The notes under the pieces were generated by a model that was given only the letters and a program-made list of their open reading frames with translations, had not been told where the DNA came from and made no database searches. Below, one piece after another: positions 43,009 through 53,285 of a stretch of DNA of 64,000 nucleotides (position 1 is its first letter; the number at the start of each line of letters is the position of its first letter). Both the position numbers and the translations under genes were made by a program. The stretch is from Flavobacteriaceae bacterium (GTDB lineage Bacteria; Bacteroidota; Bacteroidia; Flavobacteriales; Flavobacteriaceae): assembly GCA_947451525.1 (NCBI GenBank), contig CANFZM010000005.1:62001-126000 (forward strand), given 5' to 3'.

Positions 43009-45618
43009 TTAATTATTCAATTCTAATTCATTTTGATTTCTAAATACTAATTGACCATCAAAACTATCTAATAAAATAATACTATCCGTTGTAACCTTTC
43101 CTGCTAGAATCTCTTTAGAAAGTTGGTTCAACACTTCCCGTTGGATAACCCGTTTTACAGGTCGTGCGCCATATTCTGGGTCGTACCCTTTTTTAGATAA
43201 GTAATCAATTGCTTCTGGAGTAGCATCCATTGTAATATTTTGGTGTGCTAACATTTTAATTATTCCTTTCAATTGTAAACCAACAATCTCTTTTATGTTG
43301 GCAGAAGATAATGGAGTAAACATTACAATTTCGTCAATTCTATTAATGAATTCAGGTCGAACGGTTTGTTTTAAAATTCCTAAAACTTCTATTTTAGCGG
43401 CTTCGGTTGCAGCCTCAATTCCTCCTTTTAAGTTTTCAAATTTCTCTTGAATAATAGCACTACCAATATTGGAAGTCATTATAATAATTGTGTTTTTAAA
43501 ATCAGCAACCCGACCTTTATTATCGGTTAAGCGTCCTTCGTCCAATACTTGCAACAAGATATTAAAAGTATCGGGATGCGCTTTTTCAATCTCATCCAAC
43601 AAAATTACAGAATATGGTTTTCTTCGAACGGCTTCGGTTAATTGTCCTCCTTCGTCATACCCAACATATCCCGGAGGTGCACCAACTAATCGGCTCACAC
43701 TATGGCGTTCTTGGTATTCACTCATGTCAATACGTGTCATGGCGTTTTCATCATCAAATAAATATTCGGCTAGTGCTTTGGCTAATTCCGTTTTACCAAC
43801 ACCTGTAGTTCCTAAGAAAAGAAAAGTTCCAACTGGTTTTTTCATGTCTTGCAATCCTGCACGGCTTCTGCGAACTGCATCGCTTACGGCTTCAATTGCT
43901 TCTTCTTGACCAACCACACGATGGTGCAATTCATCTTCAAGTTTTAAGAGTTTTTCTCTTTCTCCTTGTAGCATTTTCATTACAGGAATACCAGTCCATT
44001 TTGCAACTACTTCGGCAATATCCTCGCGGGTTACTTCTTCTTTTATCAACGAAGTTCCCGATTGATTTTCGGCTAATTGCGTTTGTAAAACATCCAAACG
44101 TTCTTGAGCATCTTTAATTTTTCCGTAACGTATTTCGGCTACTTTTCCATAATCGCCATCGCGTTCGGCACGTTCGGCATCCATTTTGAAATCTTCAATT
44201 TCTTGCTTAATCGCTTGAATAGAATCAACAACATCTTTTTCCGATTTCCATTTGGTAAAAATCTCGTTTCGATCTTCTTTTAAATTGGCCAAATCCATTC
44301 CGAGACCTTTCAGTTTGTTCTCATCTTTCTCCCGTTTAATCGCTTCAATTTCAATTTCCAACTGCATGATTTTTCTGTCCAAAACATCCAATTCTTCGGG
44401 TTTGGAATTGATTTCCATGCGTAATTTAGATGCTGCTTCGTCCATTAAATCAATTGCTTTATCTGGAAGAAAACGATTGGTTATATAGCGTTGCGATAAT
44501 TCAACCGCAGCAATAATAGCATCGTCTTGAATACGAACTTTATGGTGGGTTTCGTATTTTTCTTTAATTCCACGTAAGATAGAAATCGCACTTTCGGTAT
44601 CTGGTTCTTCTACCATTATCTTTTGAAAACGACGTTCTAATGCTTTGTCTTTCTCAAAGTATTTTTGGTATTCGTCTAATGTTGTTGCGCCAATAGCACG
44701 CAGTTCGCCACGAGCCAAGGCAGGTTTCAAAATATTAGCAGCATCCATTGCACCTTCGCCACCTCCGGCACCAACAAGAGTATGTATTTCATCAATGAAA
44801 AGGACGATATCGCCTTCGGCAGAAGTAACTTCTTTTACTACGGCTTTCAATCGTTCTTCAAATTCACCTTTGTATTTTGCACCAGCAATTAAGGCTCCCA
44901 TATCTAAAGAAAAAACGATTTTATCTTTAAGATTTTCAGGAACATCGCCATCAACAATTCGGTGTGCAAGACCTTCGGCAATGGCAGTTTTACCAACTCC
45001 AGGTTCTCCCACCAACATCGGATTGTTTTTAGTTCTTCGGGTTAGAATTTGTAAAACTCTACGAATTTCCTCATCCCTACCAATAACAGGATCTAGTTTG
45101 CCATTTCTAGCTAATTCATTCAGGTTTTTGGCATATTTATTTAAAGCATTATAGGTTTCTTCTGCGGATGCCGAAGTCACTCTTTCGCCTTTACGCATTT
45201 CGGTAATAACGGCTTCCAATCCTTTTTCGGTAACGCCTTGATCTTTTAAAATCTGCGCAACTTTACTTCTCGATTTGAAAATGGCCAATATTAAATGTTC
45301 AATAGAAACAAATTCATCGTTTCGTTTAGTAGCGATTATTTCAGCTTCGTTCATTGCTGTAGAAGCGTCGCGGGAAAACATTATTTCTCCTCCTGATACT
45401 TTTGGAAAACTTTGAATAGTGCTATCTAATATTTTTTTGAACAGATCCACATTAACGTTAAGTTTTTTCAAAATAAACGGTGTAACATTTTCATCAACCT
45501 CTAAGATGCCTTTAAAAATGTGTTCGTTTTCAAGCTGTTGTTGCCCAAAACCTTGTGCAATTTGCTGTGCTTTTTGCAGTGCTTCTTGCGATTTGATTGT
45601 AAATTTATTTATGTTCAT
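43009..45618 (-). CDS. clpB: ATP-dependent chaperone ClpB (Hsp100 disaggregase)
   Basis: 869 residues, full length. N-domain with the two Clp repeats (1-150), first AAA+ module with Walker [10 protein letters not shown] (near 205) and Walker B FIDEIHTL, a coiled-coil middle domain (about 405-525) with the usual Leu-rich arms, second AAA+ module with GTTGVGKTE (near 605) and [13 protein letters not shown], and a C-terminal domain. It refolds aggregated proteins with DnaK, which lies elsewhere. Single gene with own terminator; no obvious heat-shock operator is visible upstream. Confidence 0.98.
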   Translation of the reverse strand: MNINKFTIKSQEALQKAQQIAQGFGQQQLENEHIFKGILEVDENVTPFILKKLNVNVDLFKKILDSTIQSFPKVSGGEIMFSRDASTAMNEAEIIATKRNDEFVSIEHLILAIFKSRSKVAQILKDQGVTEKGLEAVITEMRKGERVTSASAEETYNALNKYAKNLNELARNGKLDPVIGRDEEIRRVLQILTRRTKNNPMLVGEPGVGKTAIAEGLAHRIVDGDVPENLKDKIVFSLDMGALIAGAKYKGEFEERLKAVVKEVTSAEGDIVLFIDEIHTLVGAGGGEGAMDAANILKPALARGELRAIGATTLDEYQKYFEKDKALERRFQKIMVEEPDTESAISILRGIKEKYETHHKVRIQDDAIIAAVELSQRYITNRFLPDKAIDLMDEAASKLRMEINSKPEELDVLDRKIMQLEIEIEAIKREKDENKLKGLGMDLANLKEDRNEIFTKWKSEKDVVDSIQAIKQEIEDFKMDAERAERDGDYGKVAEIRYGKIKDAQERLDVLQTQLAENQSGTSLIKEEVTREDIAEVVAKWTGIPVMKMLQGEREKLLKLEDELHHRVVGQEEAIEAVSDAVRRSRAGLQDMKKPVGTFLFLGTTGVGKTELAKALAEYLFDDENAMTRIDMSEYQERHSVSRLVGAPPGYVGYDEGGQLTEAVRRKPYSVILLDEIEKAHPDTFNILLQVLDEGRLTDNKGRVADFKNTIIIMTSNIGSAIIQEKFENLKGGIEAATEAAKIEVLGILKQTVRPEFINRIDEIVMFTPLSSANIKEIVGLQLKGIIKMLAHQNITMDATPEAIDYLSKKGYDPEYGARPVKRVIQREVLNQLSKEILAGKVTTDSIILLDSFDGQLVFRNQNELELNN

Positions 45619-45799
45619 TTCTACTATGTTTATAGTTTGAATTTGATTTAAAAAAATTGCACTAGTTAATTGTATAACTACTATCTTTGAAAACAGTTGA
45701 ACAATTTATGTTCCAATGCTAATTTCTAGACAAAGTGACTTATTTGGTAGGAGTTACCTACATAAAGTTACGACAAAAAGTCTTAATAAATGACAAATT

Positions 45800-46186
45800 A
45801 TGAGTTTATTTGATAAAATATTTGGAGGTGCCGAAGAAGAAGATAAAGATTCTAAAATAGGATGGAGGCAATTAACCGATTTAGGGCAACTTAATGAAAT
45901 TTTAGAAATTTCTAATGAAAAGCCAATAGTTATTTTCAAGCACAGTACACGTTGTAGTGTAAGTAGAATGGCTTTGCGTCATTTTGAAAATGAATTTGAT
46001 TTAGAAGGAAAAGTCATTCCTTATTTTTTAGATTTATTAAATCACAGAGATATTTCTAATGAAATTGCTACTAAATTTGGAGTAGAACATCAATCGCCAC
46101 AATTGTTGCTTATTAGTAAAGGGAAGTGTATTTTTGATGCTTCCCATAATGCTATTGAAGTAGAATCGTTGCATCGATATTTGTAA
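45800..46186 (+). CDS. ytxJ: Bacillithiol-system thioredoxin-like protein YtxJ
   Basis: 128 residues, thioredoxin-fold, with the redox motif FKHSTRCSVSRMA (Cys52) and the cis-Pro segment HQSPQLLLI. YtxJ is tied to the bacillithiol pathway, so the organism probably makes bacillithiol; that rests on family knowledge. A long leader of about 110 nt separates the likely promoter (TATCTTTG at 45682) from the ATG. It acts in the cytosol as a monothiol or bacilliredoxin-like reductant. Confidence 0.9.
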   Translation: MSLFDKIFGGAEEEDKDSKIGWRQLTDLGQLNEILEISNEKPIVIFKHSTRCSVSRMALRHFENEFDLEGKVIPYFLDLLNHRDISNEIATKFGVEHQSPQLLLISKGKCIFDASHNAIEVESLHRYL

Positions 46187-46212
46187 TAATTTTTAAGAAT
46201 ATATAAAAAAGC

Positions 46213-46244
46213 AAAAACGCATTTGATATTTCAAATGCGTTTTT
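46213..46244. terminator. Bidirectional terminator between ytxJ and a lipoprotein gene
   Basis: A perfect 14-bp stem, AAAAACGCATTTGA and complement, with a 4-nt loop between convergent stops. Confidence 0.88.
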
Positions 46245-46254
46245 TATAACTAGT

Positions 46255-47439
46255 TTATTTTCTCAATTTATTCTGATTAAGAATTTCTTTCAATTTTGCT
46301 TTTAAATCTTCTCCGGTATCATAAACCATTTGCTCATTACTAGGAAACGGAACGGATCTTTTATCAAAATAACTTAAATAAGTATCGTCACAAGCCAACC
46401 TGTCTCCGCTGTATTTAGAATAAATATTTTCAAACACAAATTCACTAGAAACCGGAAAAGTATTTACTAACTGATTAGTATTTAAATCAATATAATCTAT
46501 TTTAGCGGTTACTTGAGCCGATTTAAATTGTCTGGACTCAAAAATAGTTGCCTTGATAGTTTTAAAATTATCAAGTCTAACCGGAATTCCTTTGTCATCT
46601 TTTACCTGATTACCGTTGGCATCCAATAATGGTTTGGTACCATCTTTAACTTGTTTTTCTTTATAGAATTCTTTCTCTTTTATTTGCTCTGGAGAGATAG
46701 TAATTTCTCTAAAATTAACCAAAAGTCCATAGTCATAAGTAATTCCTTTCTGACGATTGCTGTGGTAAATGGTCCAATTATCGTTCAATCCAAAAGTGCT
46801 AAAATCCAGCAAATCATTTTGTAAACGAACCGGAATTACCATATTCGTTTCATTTTTTGTGTAAACATTTACATAATCGGTTCCTTTTTGTTTTGCAAGA
46901 ACCATAAGGCTACTTACATCTTTATAATTAGGATTCAATCCGTTTAAATATACCAAATCGTCATAAGCACGACGGAAATTCATTTTATCTTTGGTAGCCA
47001 AGAGCGCTTTGCAATTATCGTATAAGTGTTTGGATAAAGCATTTTTGCTATTAATTAGTTCATCCGAATAATCATCAAAAGGAAAAATTGCATTCCGATT
47101 TTCATTTATTAATTTTAATGGAAGTACTGGTTTTATTAACTCTTGACGATTGTTTAATTGTACATAAGCAGCATAAATTTTCTCAATAGTATTCGGATTG
47201 GCATCTTTAATCCATATGTTTATATTTTGTAAATCCCGTTCTTTTGCTTTCGCAAATGCCTCTTCCAAAAGATAGATATACTCTTGTTTCCCCTTTGCCT
47301 CCTTACGGTTTCTTAATCCTTGAACTGCATTTTGAATGGCAGTATCATAATCTCCAGATGTTAAAGATTGTCTGGTTTGTTTTACTCCACAAGAAGAAAT
47401 GAAAATAAAAGTGATTAATAGTAAAGTAATTTTTTTCAT
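46255..47439 (-). CDS. Conserved lipoprotein of unknown function
   Basis: 394 residues starting MKKITLLLITFIFISSCGVKQT, a lipoprotein signal with lipobox ISSC. The N-terminal third (QSLTSGDYDTAIQNAVQGLRN, EEAFAKAKERDLQNINIWIKD) is helical and TPR-like in composition; the C-terminal half is beta-rich. I recognise no named domain. It is probably anchored in the outer membrane facing the periplasm. Single gene, closed by a terminator shared with ytxJ. Confidence 0.82.
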   Translation of the reverse strand: MKKITLLLITFIFISSCGVKQTRQSLTSGDYDTAIQNAVQGLRNRKEAKGKQEYIYLLEEAFAKAKERDLQNINIWIKDANPNTIEKIYAAYVQLNNRQELIKPVLPLKLINENRNAIFPFDDYSDELINSKNALSKHLYDNCKALLATKDKMNFRRAYDDLVYLNGLNPNYKDVSSLMVLAKQKGTDYVNVYTKNETNMVIPVRLQNDLLDFSTFGLNDNWTIYHSNRQKGITYDYGLLVNFREITISPEQIKEKEFYKEKQVKDGTKPLLDANGNQVKDDKGIPVRLDNFKTIKATIFESRQFKSAQVTAKIDYIDLNTNQLVNTFPVSSEFVFENIYSKYSGDRLACDDTYLSYFDKRSVPFPSNEQMVYDTGEDLKAKLKEILNQNKLRK

Positions 47440-47502
47440 AATATTTAGTTTTAGGCTTACTATTTGAACAATACAAATAGCAAGCCAAAAATTATATAAG
47501 CC

Positions 47503-48786
47503 TTATTTTCTTACAAAAGGAGCTAATAATTTGCTAGAAACTTCACCAAAACCAATACGCATAGAACTATTTTGACAATGTCCTTTTATGATAACCGTAT
47601 CATTATCATTGATGAATTTACGTTCCGAACCATCCTTCATGGTAATAGGATTTTTTCCTCCCCAAGTTAATTCTAGCATGGAACCAAAACTATTTTCAGT
47701 TGGTCCTGAAATAGTTCCAGATCCCATCATATCGCCCGAATTTACTCGGCATCCGTTAGATGTATGGTGCGTTAGTTGTTGCGACATGGACCAATACATG
47801 TGTTTGAAATTCGATTTCGAAACCAAAGATGGTTCTACATTTTCGGGTTTTATATAAACTTCCAGATTAATATCGTAAGCATGTTTTCCTTTTTGTTGCA
47901 AATAGGGAAGTGGTGTTGGCTCTTGTTTAGGGCCTTTTGTTCTAAATGGTTCTAAGGCATCCATAGTTACAATCCATGGTGAAATAGACGATGCAAAGTT
48001 TTTGGCTAAGAAGGGCCCAAGCGGCACGTATTCCCATTTTTGAATATCTCTAGCGCTCCAATCATTTAATAAAACCATTCCGAAAATATAATCTTCAGCT
48101 TCATTTATTAAAATATTTTCGCCCATAACATTTACATCGGTAGTAATAAAAGCAGTTTCTAATTCGAAATCTACTAATCTTGAAGGTCCAAAAACAGGAG
48201 AAGTTTCGCCATTTGGCAAGGTTTGCCCCATTGGTCTATGCACTGGAATTCCAGATGGAACTATTGTAGAACTTCGTCCATGATACCCAACCGGAATGTG
48301 AAGCCAATTAGGCAATAAAGCATTTTCTGGATCCCGAAACATTTTTCCAACATTAGTTGCGTGTTCTTTACTAGAGTAAAAATCGGTATAATCTCCTATT
48401 AAAACTGGAAGTTGCATTTCAATATCTTCCATTTTAAAAATAACAACCTCTCTGTGTTCCGCATTATCCCGCAACAATGGGTTTTCACTATCAAAAATAT
48501 CTCCCAAACGGTTACGTACTAAACGCCAAGTTTTTTTACCATCCGAAATAAAATCGTTCAGCGTGTCTTGCATGAACATATCATCCGTTAATTCAATCCC
48601 TTCAAAATAACCTAACTGTTGTAAGGCCCCCATATCAATAGCGCAGTCGCCAATTCGAGTTCCAATGGTAATGACATCTTCTTTGGTTAAAAATACCCCA
48701 TAAGGAATATTTTGTATAGGGAAATCACTATTTTCTGGAACATTAATCCAGGATTTACGGCTCGGGTCATTAGCTAAATTCGGCAT
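47503..48786 (-). CDS. fahA: Fumarylacetoacetase
   Basis: 427 residues from MPNLANDPSRKSWINV; I discard 16 residues of an upstream extension rich in hydrophobic and polar residues with no match. The N-terminal SH3-like domain is followed by the catalytic domain, with YTDFYSSKEHATNVG, the metal site E-x-E (DFELETAFI), NDWSARDIQKWEYVPLGPF and GTISGPTENSFGSMLELTWGG. It splits fumarylacetoacetate to fumarate and acetoacetate, the last step of tyrosine degradation. It is divergent from glyA, which starts 112 nt away. Confidence 0.97.
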   Translation of the reverse strand: MPNLANDPSRKSWINVPENSDFPIQNIPYGVFLTKEDVITIGTRIGDCAIDMGALQQLGYFEGIELTDDMFMQDTLNDFISDGKKTWRLVRNRLGDIFDSENPLLRDNAEHREVVIFKMEDIEMQLPVLIGDYTDFYSSKEHATNVGKMFRDPENALLPNWLHIPVGYHGRSSTIVPSGIPVHRPMGQTLPNGETSPVFGPSRLVDFELETAFITTDVNVMGENILINEAEDYIFGMVLLNDWSARDIQKWEYVPLGPFLAKNFASSISPWIVTMDALEPFRTKGPKQEPTPLPYLQQKGKHAYDINLEVYIKPENVEPSLVSKSNFKHMYWSMSQQLTHHTSNGCRVNSGDMMGSGTISGPTENSFGSMLELTWGGKNPITMKDGSERKFINDNDTVIIKGHCQNSSMRIGFGEVSSKLLAPFVRK

Positions 48787-48898
48787 AATATTTTGTTGAT
48801 TTGTTGTTGAAAAAATTGTAATCAAATATATCATTTAGAATTTATTTGACAAACATATTTCGTAATTTTGACGAAGTTTTTAACTAAAATCTAAATAA

Positions 48899-50173
48899 AT
48901 GCAACGCGACGAACAAATCTTTGATTTAATTCTTGACGAACAAGACAGACAAATACATGGAATAGAGCTAATTGCCTCAGAAAACTTTGTAAGCGACCAG
49001 GTAATGGAAGCTGCGGGTTCTTGTTTAACCAATAAATATGCCGAAGGATATCCAGGAAAAAGATATTATGGTGGCTGTGAAGTAGTAGATGTTGTAGAGC
49101 AAATTGCTATTGATAGAGCTAAAGCTTTATTTGGTGCTGCTTACGCAAATGTACAACCGCATTCTGGTTCACAAGCGAATACTGCTGTTTTTGCTGCTTG
49201 TTTGCAACCAGGAGGCAAAATTTTAGGTTTCGATTTATCGCATGGCGGACATTTAACTCATGGTTCTCCAGTAAATTTTTCTGGAAGATTATATACTCCA
49301 AGTTTTTATGGTGTAGAACCTGAAACCGGACAATTTGATTACGATAAAATTCAAGCTATTGCTACCAAAGAACAACCTAAATTAATCATAGCAGGAGCAT
49401 CGGCTTATTGCAGAGATATGGATTATAAACGTTTTAGAGAAATTGCAGATAGCGTTGGCGCATTATTATTGGCAGATATATCACATCCAGCAGGATTAAT
49501 TGCTAAAGGATTGATGAACGACCCTATTCCTCATTGTCATATAGTTACTACAACTACGCATAAAACTTTGCGTGGACCTAGAGGTGGTATGATTTTAATG
49601 GGTAAAGATTTTGAAAACCCATGGGGTTTAACCACTCCAAAAGGAGAAATCCGAATGATGTCAGCATTATTGGATTTAGCAGTTTTTCCAGGAAACCAAG
49701 GTGGGCCATTAATGCATATTATTGCTGCAAAAGCTATTGCTTTTGGAGAATGTCTAACCGATGAGTTTTTTAGATATGCTATGCAAGTGCAAAAAAATGC
49801 TAAAGCAATGGCAGAAGCATTTAACAAAAGAGGTTACCATTTAATTTCTGGTGGTACCGATAACCACATGATGTTAATTGATTTAAGGAATAAAAATATT
49901 ACTGGTAAAGAAGCAGAAAATGCTTTGGTAAAAGCAGAAATCACAGTAAATAAAAATATGGTTCCTTTTGATGATAAATCACCTTTTGTAACTTCCGGAA
50001 TCCGTGTTGGAACTCCCGCAATTACAACTCGTGGATTAGTAGAAGAGGATATGGAAGCTATTGTAGAATTAATTGACAGAGTGTTAATGAATCCTACAGA
50101 TGAAGAGGTTATTGCACAAGTGGCTGAAGAAGTTAATGAAATGATGGGGGAAAGAGCAATGTTCGTCTTTTAG
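48899..50173 (+). CDS. glyA: Serine hydroxymethyltransferase
   Basis: 424 residues, typical length. PLP-binding Lys222 in [14 protein letters not shown], plus the conserved [25 protein letters not shown] and [17 protein letters not shown]. It interconverts serine and glycine and supplies one-carbon units to folate. Single gene with a terminator after the stop that also serves the convergent E1 gene. Confidence 0.98.
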   Translation: MQRDEQIFDLILDEQDRQIHGIELIASENFVSDQVMEAAGSCLTNKYAEGYPGKRYYGGCEVVDVVEQIAIDRAKALFGAAYANVQPHSGSQANTAVFAACLQPGGKILGFDLSHGGHLTHGSPVNFSGRLYTPSFYGVEPETGQFDYDKIQAIATKEQPKLIIAGASAYCRDMDYKRFREIADSVGALLLADISHPAGLIAKGLMNDPIPHCHIVTTTTHKTLRGPRGGMILMGKDFENPWGLTTPKGEIRMMSALLDLAVFPGNQGGPLMHIIAAKAIAFGECLTDEFFRYAMQVQKNAKAMAEAFNKRGYHLISGGTDNHMMLIDLRNKNITGKEAENALVKAEITVNKNMVPFDDKSPFVTSGIRVGTPAITTRGLVEEDMEAIVELIDRVLMNPTDEEVIAQVAEEVNEMMGERAMFVF

Positions 50174-50192
50174 AACTCAATTTTAAGTATAA

Positions 50193-50228
50193 AAAAAACC
50201 TTCGAATTATTATTTTCGAAGGTTTTTT
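50193..50228. terminator. Bidirectional terminator between glyA and the E1 gene
   Basis: AAAAAACCTTCGAA and its complement TTCGAAGGTTTTTT around an 8-nt loop. Confidence 0.88.
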
Positions 50229-50240
50229 GTTTTAAAAAGC

Positions 50241-52646
50241 TTAGTATAAACTTTTAAATTTTGATGGATTGGCTTCACTCATTATAGCATATACTTTTTC
50301 AAAAATATCTTCAACAGAAGGTTTTGAAAAATAATCACCATCGGTTCCATAAGCAGGACGGTGAGGTTTAGATGCTAATGTTTGCGGGGCACTATCTAAA
50401 TAGTTGTAACCATTTTGAACTTCTAAAATCTCTTGTAAAATATAAGCACTTGCTCCACCAGGATGGTCTTCGTCAATAACTAAAAGACGGTTGGTTTTTG
50501 CAATACTTTTCACAATGTCGTGATTTATATCAAAAGGTAATAACGATTGAATATCAATAATTTCGGCACTAATTCCTATACTTTCTAATTCTTTAGCGGC
50601 TTGTTCTACCAATCTTAAAGTAGAACCATAAGAAACAAGTGTAATGTCAGTACCTTTTTTAATTGTTTCTACGACTCCAATTGCAGTTTTAAATTCACCT
50701 AAATTGGTTGGCATTTTTTCCTTTAATCGGTATCCATTCAAACATTCAATTACTAAAGCAGGTTCATCTTTTTCTAATAAAGTATTATAAAATCCTGCTG
50801 CTTTGGTCATGTTTCTTGGTACTAAAACATGAATTCCGCGAATGGCATTAATAATCATTCCCATTGGTGAACCCGAGTGCCAAACGCCTTCTAAACGGTG
50901 ACCACGAGTTCTTATAATTAATGGTGCTTTTTGTCTTCCAGCAGTTCTATATTGAAGCGTAGCCAAATCATCACTCATGATTTGAATGGCATATAGTAAA
51001 TAATCTAAATATTGAATTTCGGCAATAGGGCGCAAACCACGCATTGCCATTCCTATTCCTTGTCCTAAAATAGTTGCTTCGCGAATACCAACATCTGCAA
51101 CTCGAAGTTCCCCGTATTTTTCTTGCATTCCTTCCAAGCCTTGGTTTACATCGCCAATGTTTCCGGAGTCTTCTCCAAAAATTAAGGATTCAGGGTATTT
51201 GGTAAAAATGGCATCAAAGTTATCTCTTAAAACCAATCTAGCATCCACTTCTTCAGCCGAAGCATCGTAAGTAGGCGCAACATCAGTAGAAGTTAAAACA
51301 TTTTTATCCGATTGCGAAAATAAATGCGAACTAAACTTTGGTTGAATTTTAGCAGTGTAATTAGTGATCCAAGTTGCTAATGGCGTTTTTATAGCGGTTT
51401 CATTAACTACCATTCGCAATACTTTACGAGCAGTTGTTAAAATTTCTTTGCGAATTGGTTCTTTTATTGCTGCTAAATCGGAAATTATTTTTTCAATAAA
51501 AATTTTATTTTCACTAGAATTAGCAACGCTTTTTAGTACTTCTAAAAGTTCGTTTTGTTCCTCTTTCATAGGAGTTACAAATGCTTTCCAAGCCACTTTT
51601 TTTCCATCTAAAACATCTTTTTTGGCTTGCTCATCCATTGCTTCCAATTCTTCGTTGGTAGCCAAATTATTTTCTATAAGCCAAGTACGCATTTGAACTA
51701 AACAATCAAATTCCGCTTCCCATGCCAATCGTTCGGCATTTTTGTACCGTTCGTGACTACCAGAAGTAGAGTGGCCTTGGGGTTGGGTTAATTCTTTTAC
51801 GTGAATAAGAACTGGCACATGTTCCTCGCGAGCAATTGCTGCTGCTTTTTCATAAGTAGCAACTAGAGTAGGGTAGTCCCAACCTTTTACGGATAGAATT
51901 TCATAGCCTTTGGAGTTGCCATCGCGTTGGAATCCTTTTAGAATTTCGGAAATATTTTCTTTGGTGGTTTGGTGTCTTGCATGCACCGAAATTCCGTATT
52001 CATCATCCCAAACACTCATAACCATAGGTACTTGAAGCACTCCAGCCGCATTGATGGTTTCAAAAAACAAACCTTCGGAAGTAGAGGCATTTCCTATAGT
52101 TCCCCAAGCAATTTCGTTTCCGTTTTCCGAAAAATTGGTTTGGTTAATTCCAGAAACGTTTCGGTATATTTTAGATGCTTGCGCTAGTCCTAATAAACGT
52201 GGCATTTGCCCGGCAGTAGGAGAAATATCGGCACTTGAATTTTTTTGAGTAGTTAAGTTATTCCAATTTCCATTTTCGTCAAGCGAATGGGTTGCAAAAT
52301 GCCCTCCCATTTGACGGCCTGCACTCATTGGGTCAAAATTAATATCGGTATGGCCATACAACCCAGCAAAAAACTGCCCAATTGTCATAGCACCAATTGC
52401 CATCATAAAGGTTTGGTCTCTATAGTATCCCGAGCGGAAATCCCCATTTTTAAATGCTTTGGCTAAAGCCAATTGTGGTACTTCTTTTCCATCTCCAAAA
52501 ATCCCGAATTTAGCCTTACCAGTAAGTACTTCACGTCTTCCTAGTAAACTACACTCTCTACTGATTGTTGCAATTTTATAATCGTTTAAAACTTCTGCTT
52601 TAAAATCTTCAAAAGTAATTTCGACTTTGGTTTGTATTTCGGTCAT
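50241..52646 (-). CDS. Branched-chain alpha-keto acid dehydrogenase E1, fused alpha and beta subunits
   Basis: 801 residues formed by an alpha subunit (about 1-440) joined to a beta subunit (about 455-801). The alpha part has the thiamine-diphosphate motif GTIGNASTSEGLFFE with conserved Gly-Asn; the beta part has FGEDSGNIGDVNQGLEGMQEKYG and the RTRGHRLEGVWHSG loop. In Flavobacteria this fusion is the usual form, I believe. It decarboxylates 2-oxoisovalerate and related keto acids from Val, Leu and Ile and passes the acyl group to the lipoyl E2 (not in the window). Confidence 0.94.
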   Translation of the reverse strand: MTEIQTKVEITFEDFKAEVLNDYKIATISRECSLLGRREVLTGKAKFGIFGDGKEVPQLALAKAFKNGDFRSGYYRDQTFMMAIGAMTIGQFFAGLYGHTDINFDPMSAGRQMGGHFATHSLDENGNWNNLTTQKNSSADISPTAGQMPRLLGLAQASKIYRNVSGINQTNFSENGNEIAWGTIGNASTSEGLFFETINAAGVLQVPMVMSVWDDEYGISVHARHQTTKENISEILKGFQRDGNSKGYEILSVKGWDYPTLVATYEKAAAIAREEHVPVLIHVKELTQPQGHSTSGSHERYKNAERLAWEAEFDCLVQMRTWLIENNLATNEELEAMDEQAKKDVLDGKKVAWKAFVTPMKEEQNELLEVLKSVANSSENKIFIEKIISDLAAIKEPIRKEILTTARKVLRMVVNETAIKTPLATWITNYTAKIQPKFSSHLFSQSDKNVLTSTDVAPTYDASAEEVDARLVLRDNFDAIFTKYPESLIFGEDSGNIGDVNQGLEGMQEKYGELRVADVGIREATILGQGIGMAMRGLRPIAEIQYLDYLLYAIQIMSDDLATLQYRTAGRQKAPLIIRTRGHRLEGVWHSGSPMGMIINAIRGIHVLVPRNMTKAAGFYNTLLEKDEPALVIECLNGYRLKEKMPTNLGEFKTAIGVVETIKKGTDITLVSYGSTLRLVEQAAKELESIGISAEIIDIQSLLPFDINHDIVKSIAKTNRLLVIDEDHPGGASAYILQEILEVQNGYNYLDSAPQTLASKPHRPAYGTDGDYFSKPSVEDIFEKVYAIMSEANPSKFKSLY

Positions 52647-53111
52647 AATTGAAATGGGATTTCTTAATCAAACAAAAATAATGAAAAAGAAGTAATAATA
52701 ATAATTCTTTGAAAAAAAATAATTTAATTATTGCTAATTATTTGGTTTTAAAAGGGAATAAAAATATGATTTATTCATTAAAACAATTTTAATATTGTGT
52801 TATTGTAATTAATTGTCTGTATTTTTTATTTATATGCAAAGAAGAATTGCTGAATATTGAATATTATTTCTTGTAGAATAAAAGTAAATAATACTTTGGT
52901 TAGTAGGTAATTATGTAGAATTGTTTCTTTAACCAGTTTTTTTAAAACCACATAGAATCATAGGTTTTAAAAAATAGTAAAAGGCGTTTCACTTTATTTT
53001 AGAAAACATAGTTTTGGATACTCAAGATTGGGATAGGTAAATCTTTTTTTCTGTGTTTCTATATTTTCAATTCATAGAGAAGGATTGAATTTTTGAAACA
53101 CATTCTATGTT

Positions 53112-53230
53112 GTAGCCCTGCGTGAGGGATGGAAGCGGCATCCTTTACTTTTTTTATTGCGAGGCCACGAGCAATAAAAAAAGTAAAGATATAGCGAACA
53201 GCCCGACCCGTAGGGGCACGCCCAAATGAA
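53112..53230. repeat. Structured GC-rich intergenic element with 18-bp inverted repeat
   Basis: A perfect 18-bp inverted repeat, CTTTACTTTTTTTATTGC (53143-53160) and its complement (53171-53188), encloses GAGGCCACGA. It is flanked by GTAGCCCTGCGTGAGGGATG on the left and GCCCGACCCGTAGGGGCACGCCC on the right, both visibly GC-richer than the gap. I recall similar sequences between genes of other Flavobacterium genomes, so it is likely a dispersed family. Confidence 0.7.
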
Positions 53231-53259
53231 AAAAATCCGATTCGTTTGGAGCGAATCGG
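53229..53259 (-). terminator. Terminator of the ribBA-ended cluster
   Basis: On the minus strand CCGATTCG pairs with CGAATCGG around a 7-nt loop and is followed by a run of seven T. Confidence 0.88.
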
Positions 53260-53285
53260 AGATTTATATTGGATAATTTATAGTA

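Larger units (their letters stand above)
52647..53285. other. Gene-free intergenic region between the E1 and ribBA genes
   Basis: About 640 bp with no credible open frame. The left 450 bp are AT-rich with scattered direct repeats. The right part carries the GC-richer structured element at 53112-53230 and the ribBA terminator at 53229-53259. No tRNA, rRNA or transposase is seen; a small RNA from the left part cannot be excluded. Confidence 0.6.

Noticed and set aside
45754..45939. A 61-codon antisense frame overlapping the ytxJ start
   Set aside because: The ytxJ frame has the family motif; the antisense one lacks any feature.
48841..48870. Consensus promoter for glyA
   Set aside because: TAATTTTG is a good -7 box, but the TTG lies only 14 nt upstream, too near for the Bacteroidota pattern; the match may be chance.
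52647..53110. A hidden gene or tRNA in the 640-bp gap
   Set aside because: No open frame of useful length, no tRNA-like T-loop or anticodon arm, and strong AT-rich bias.
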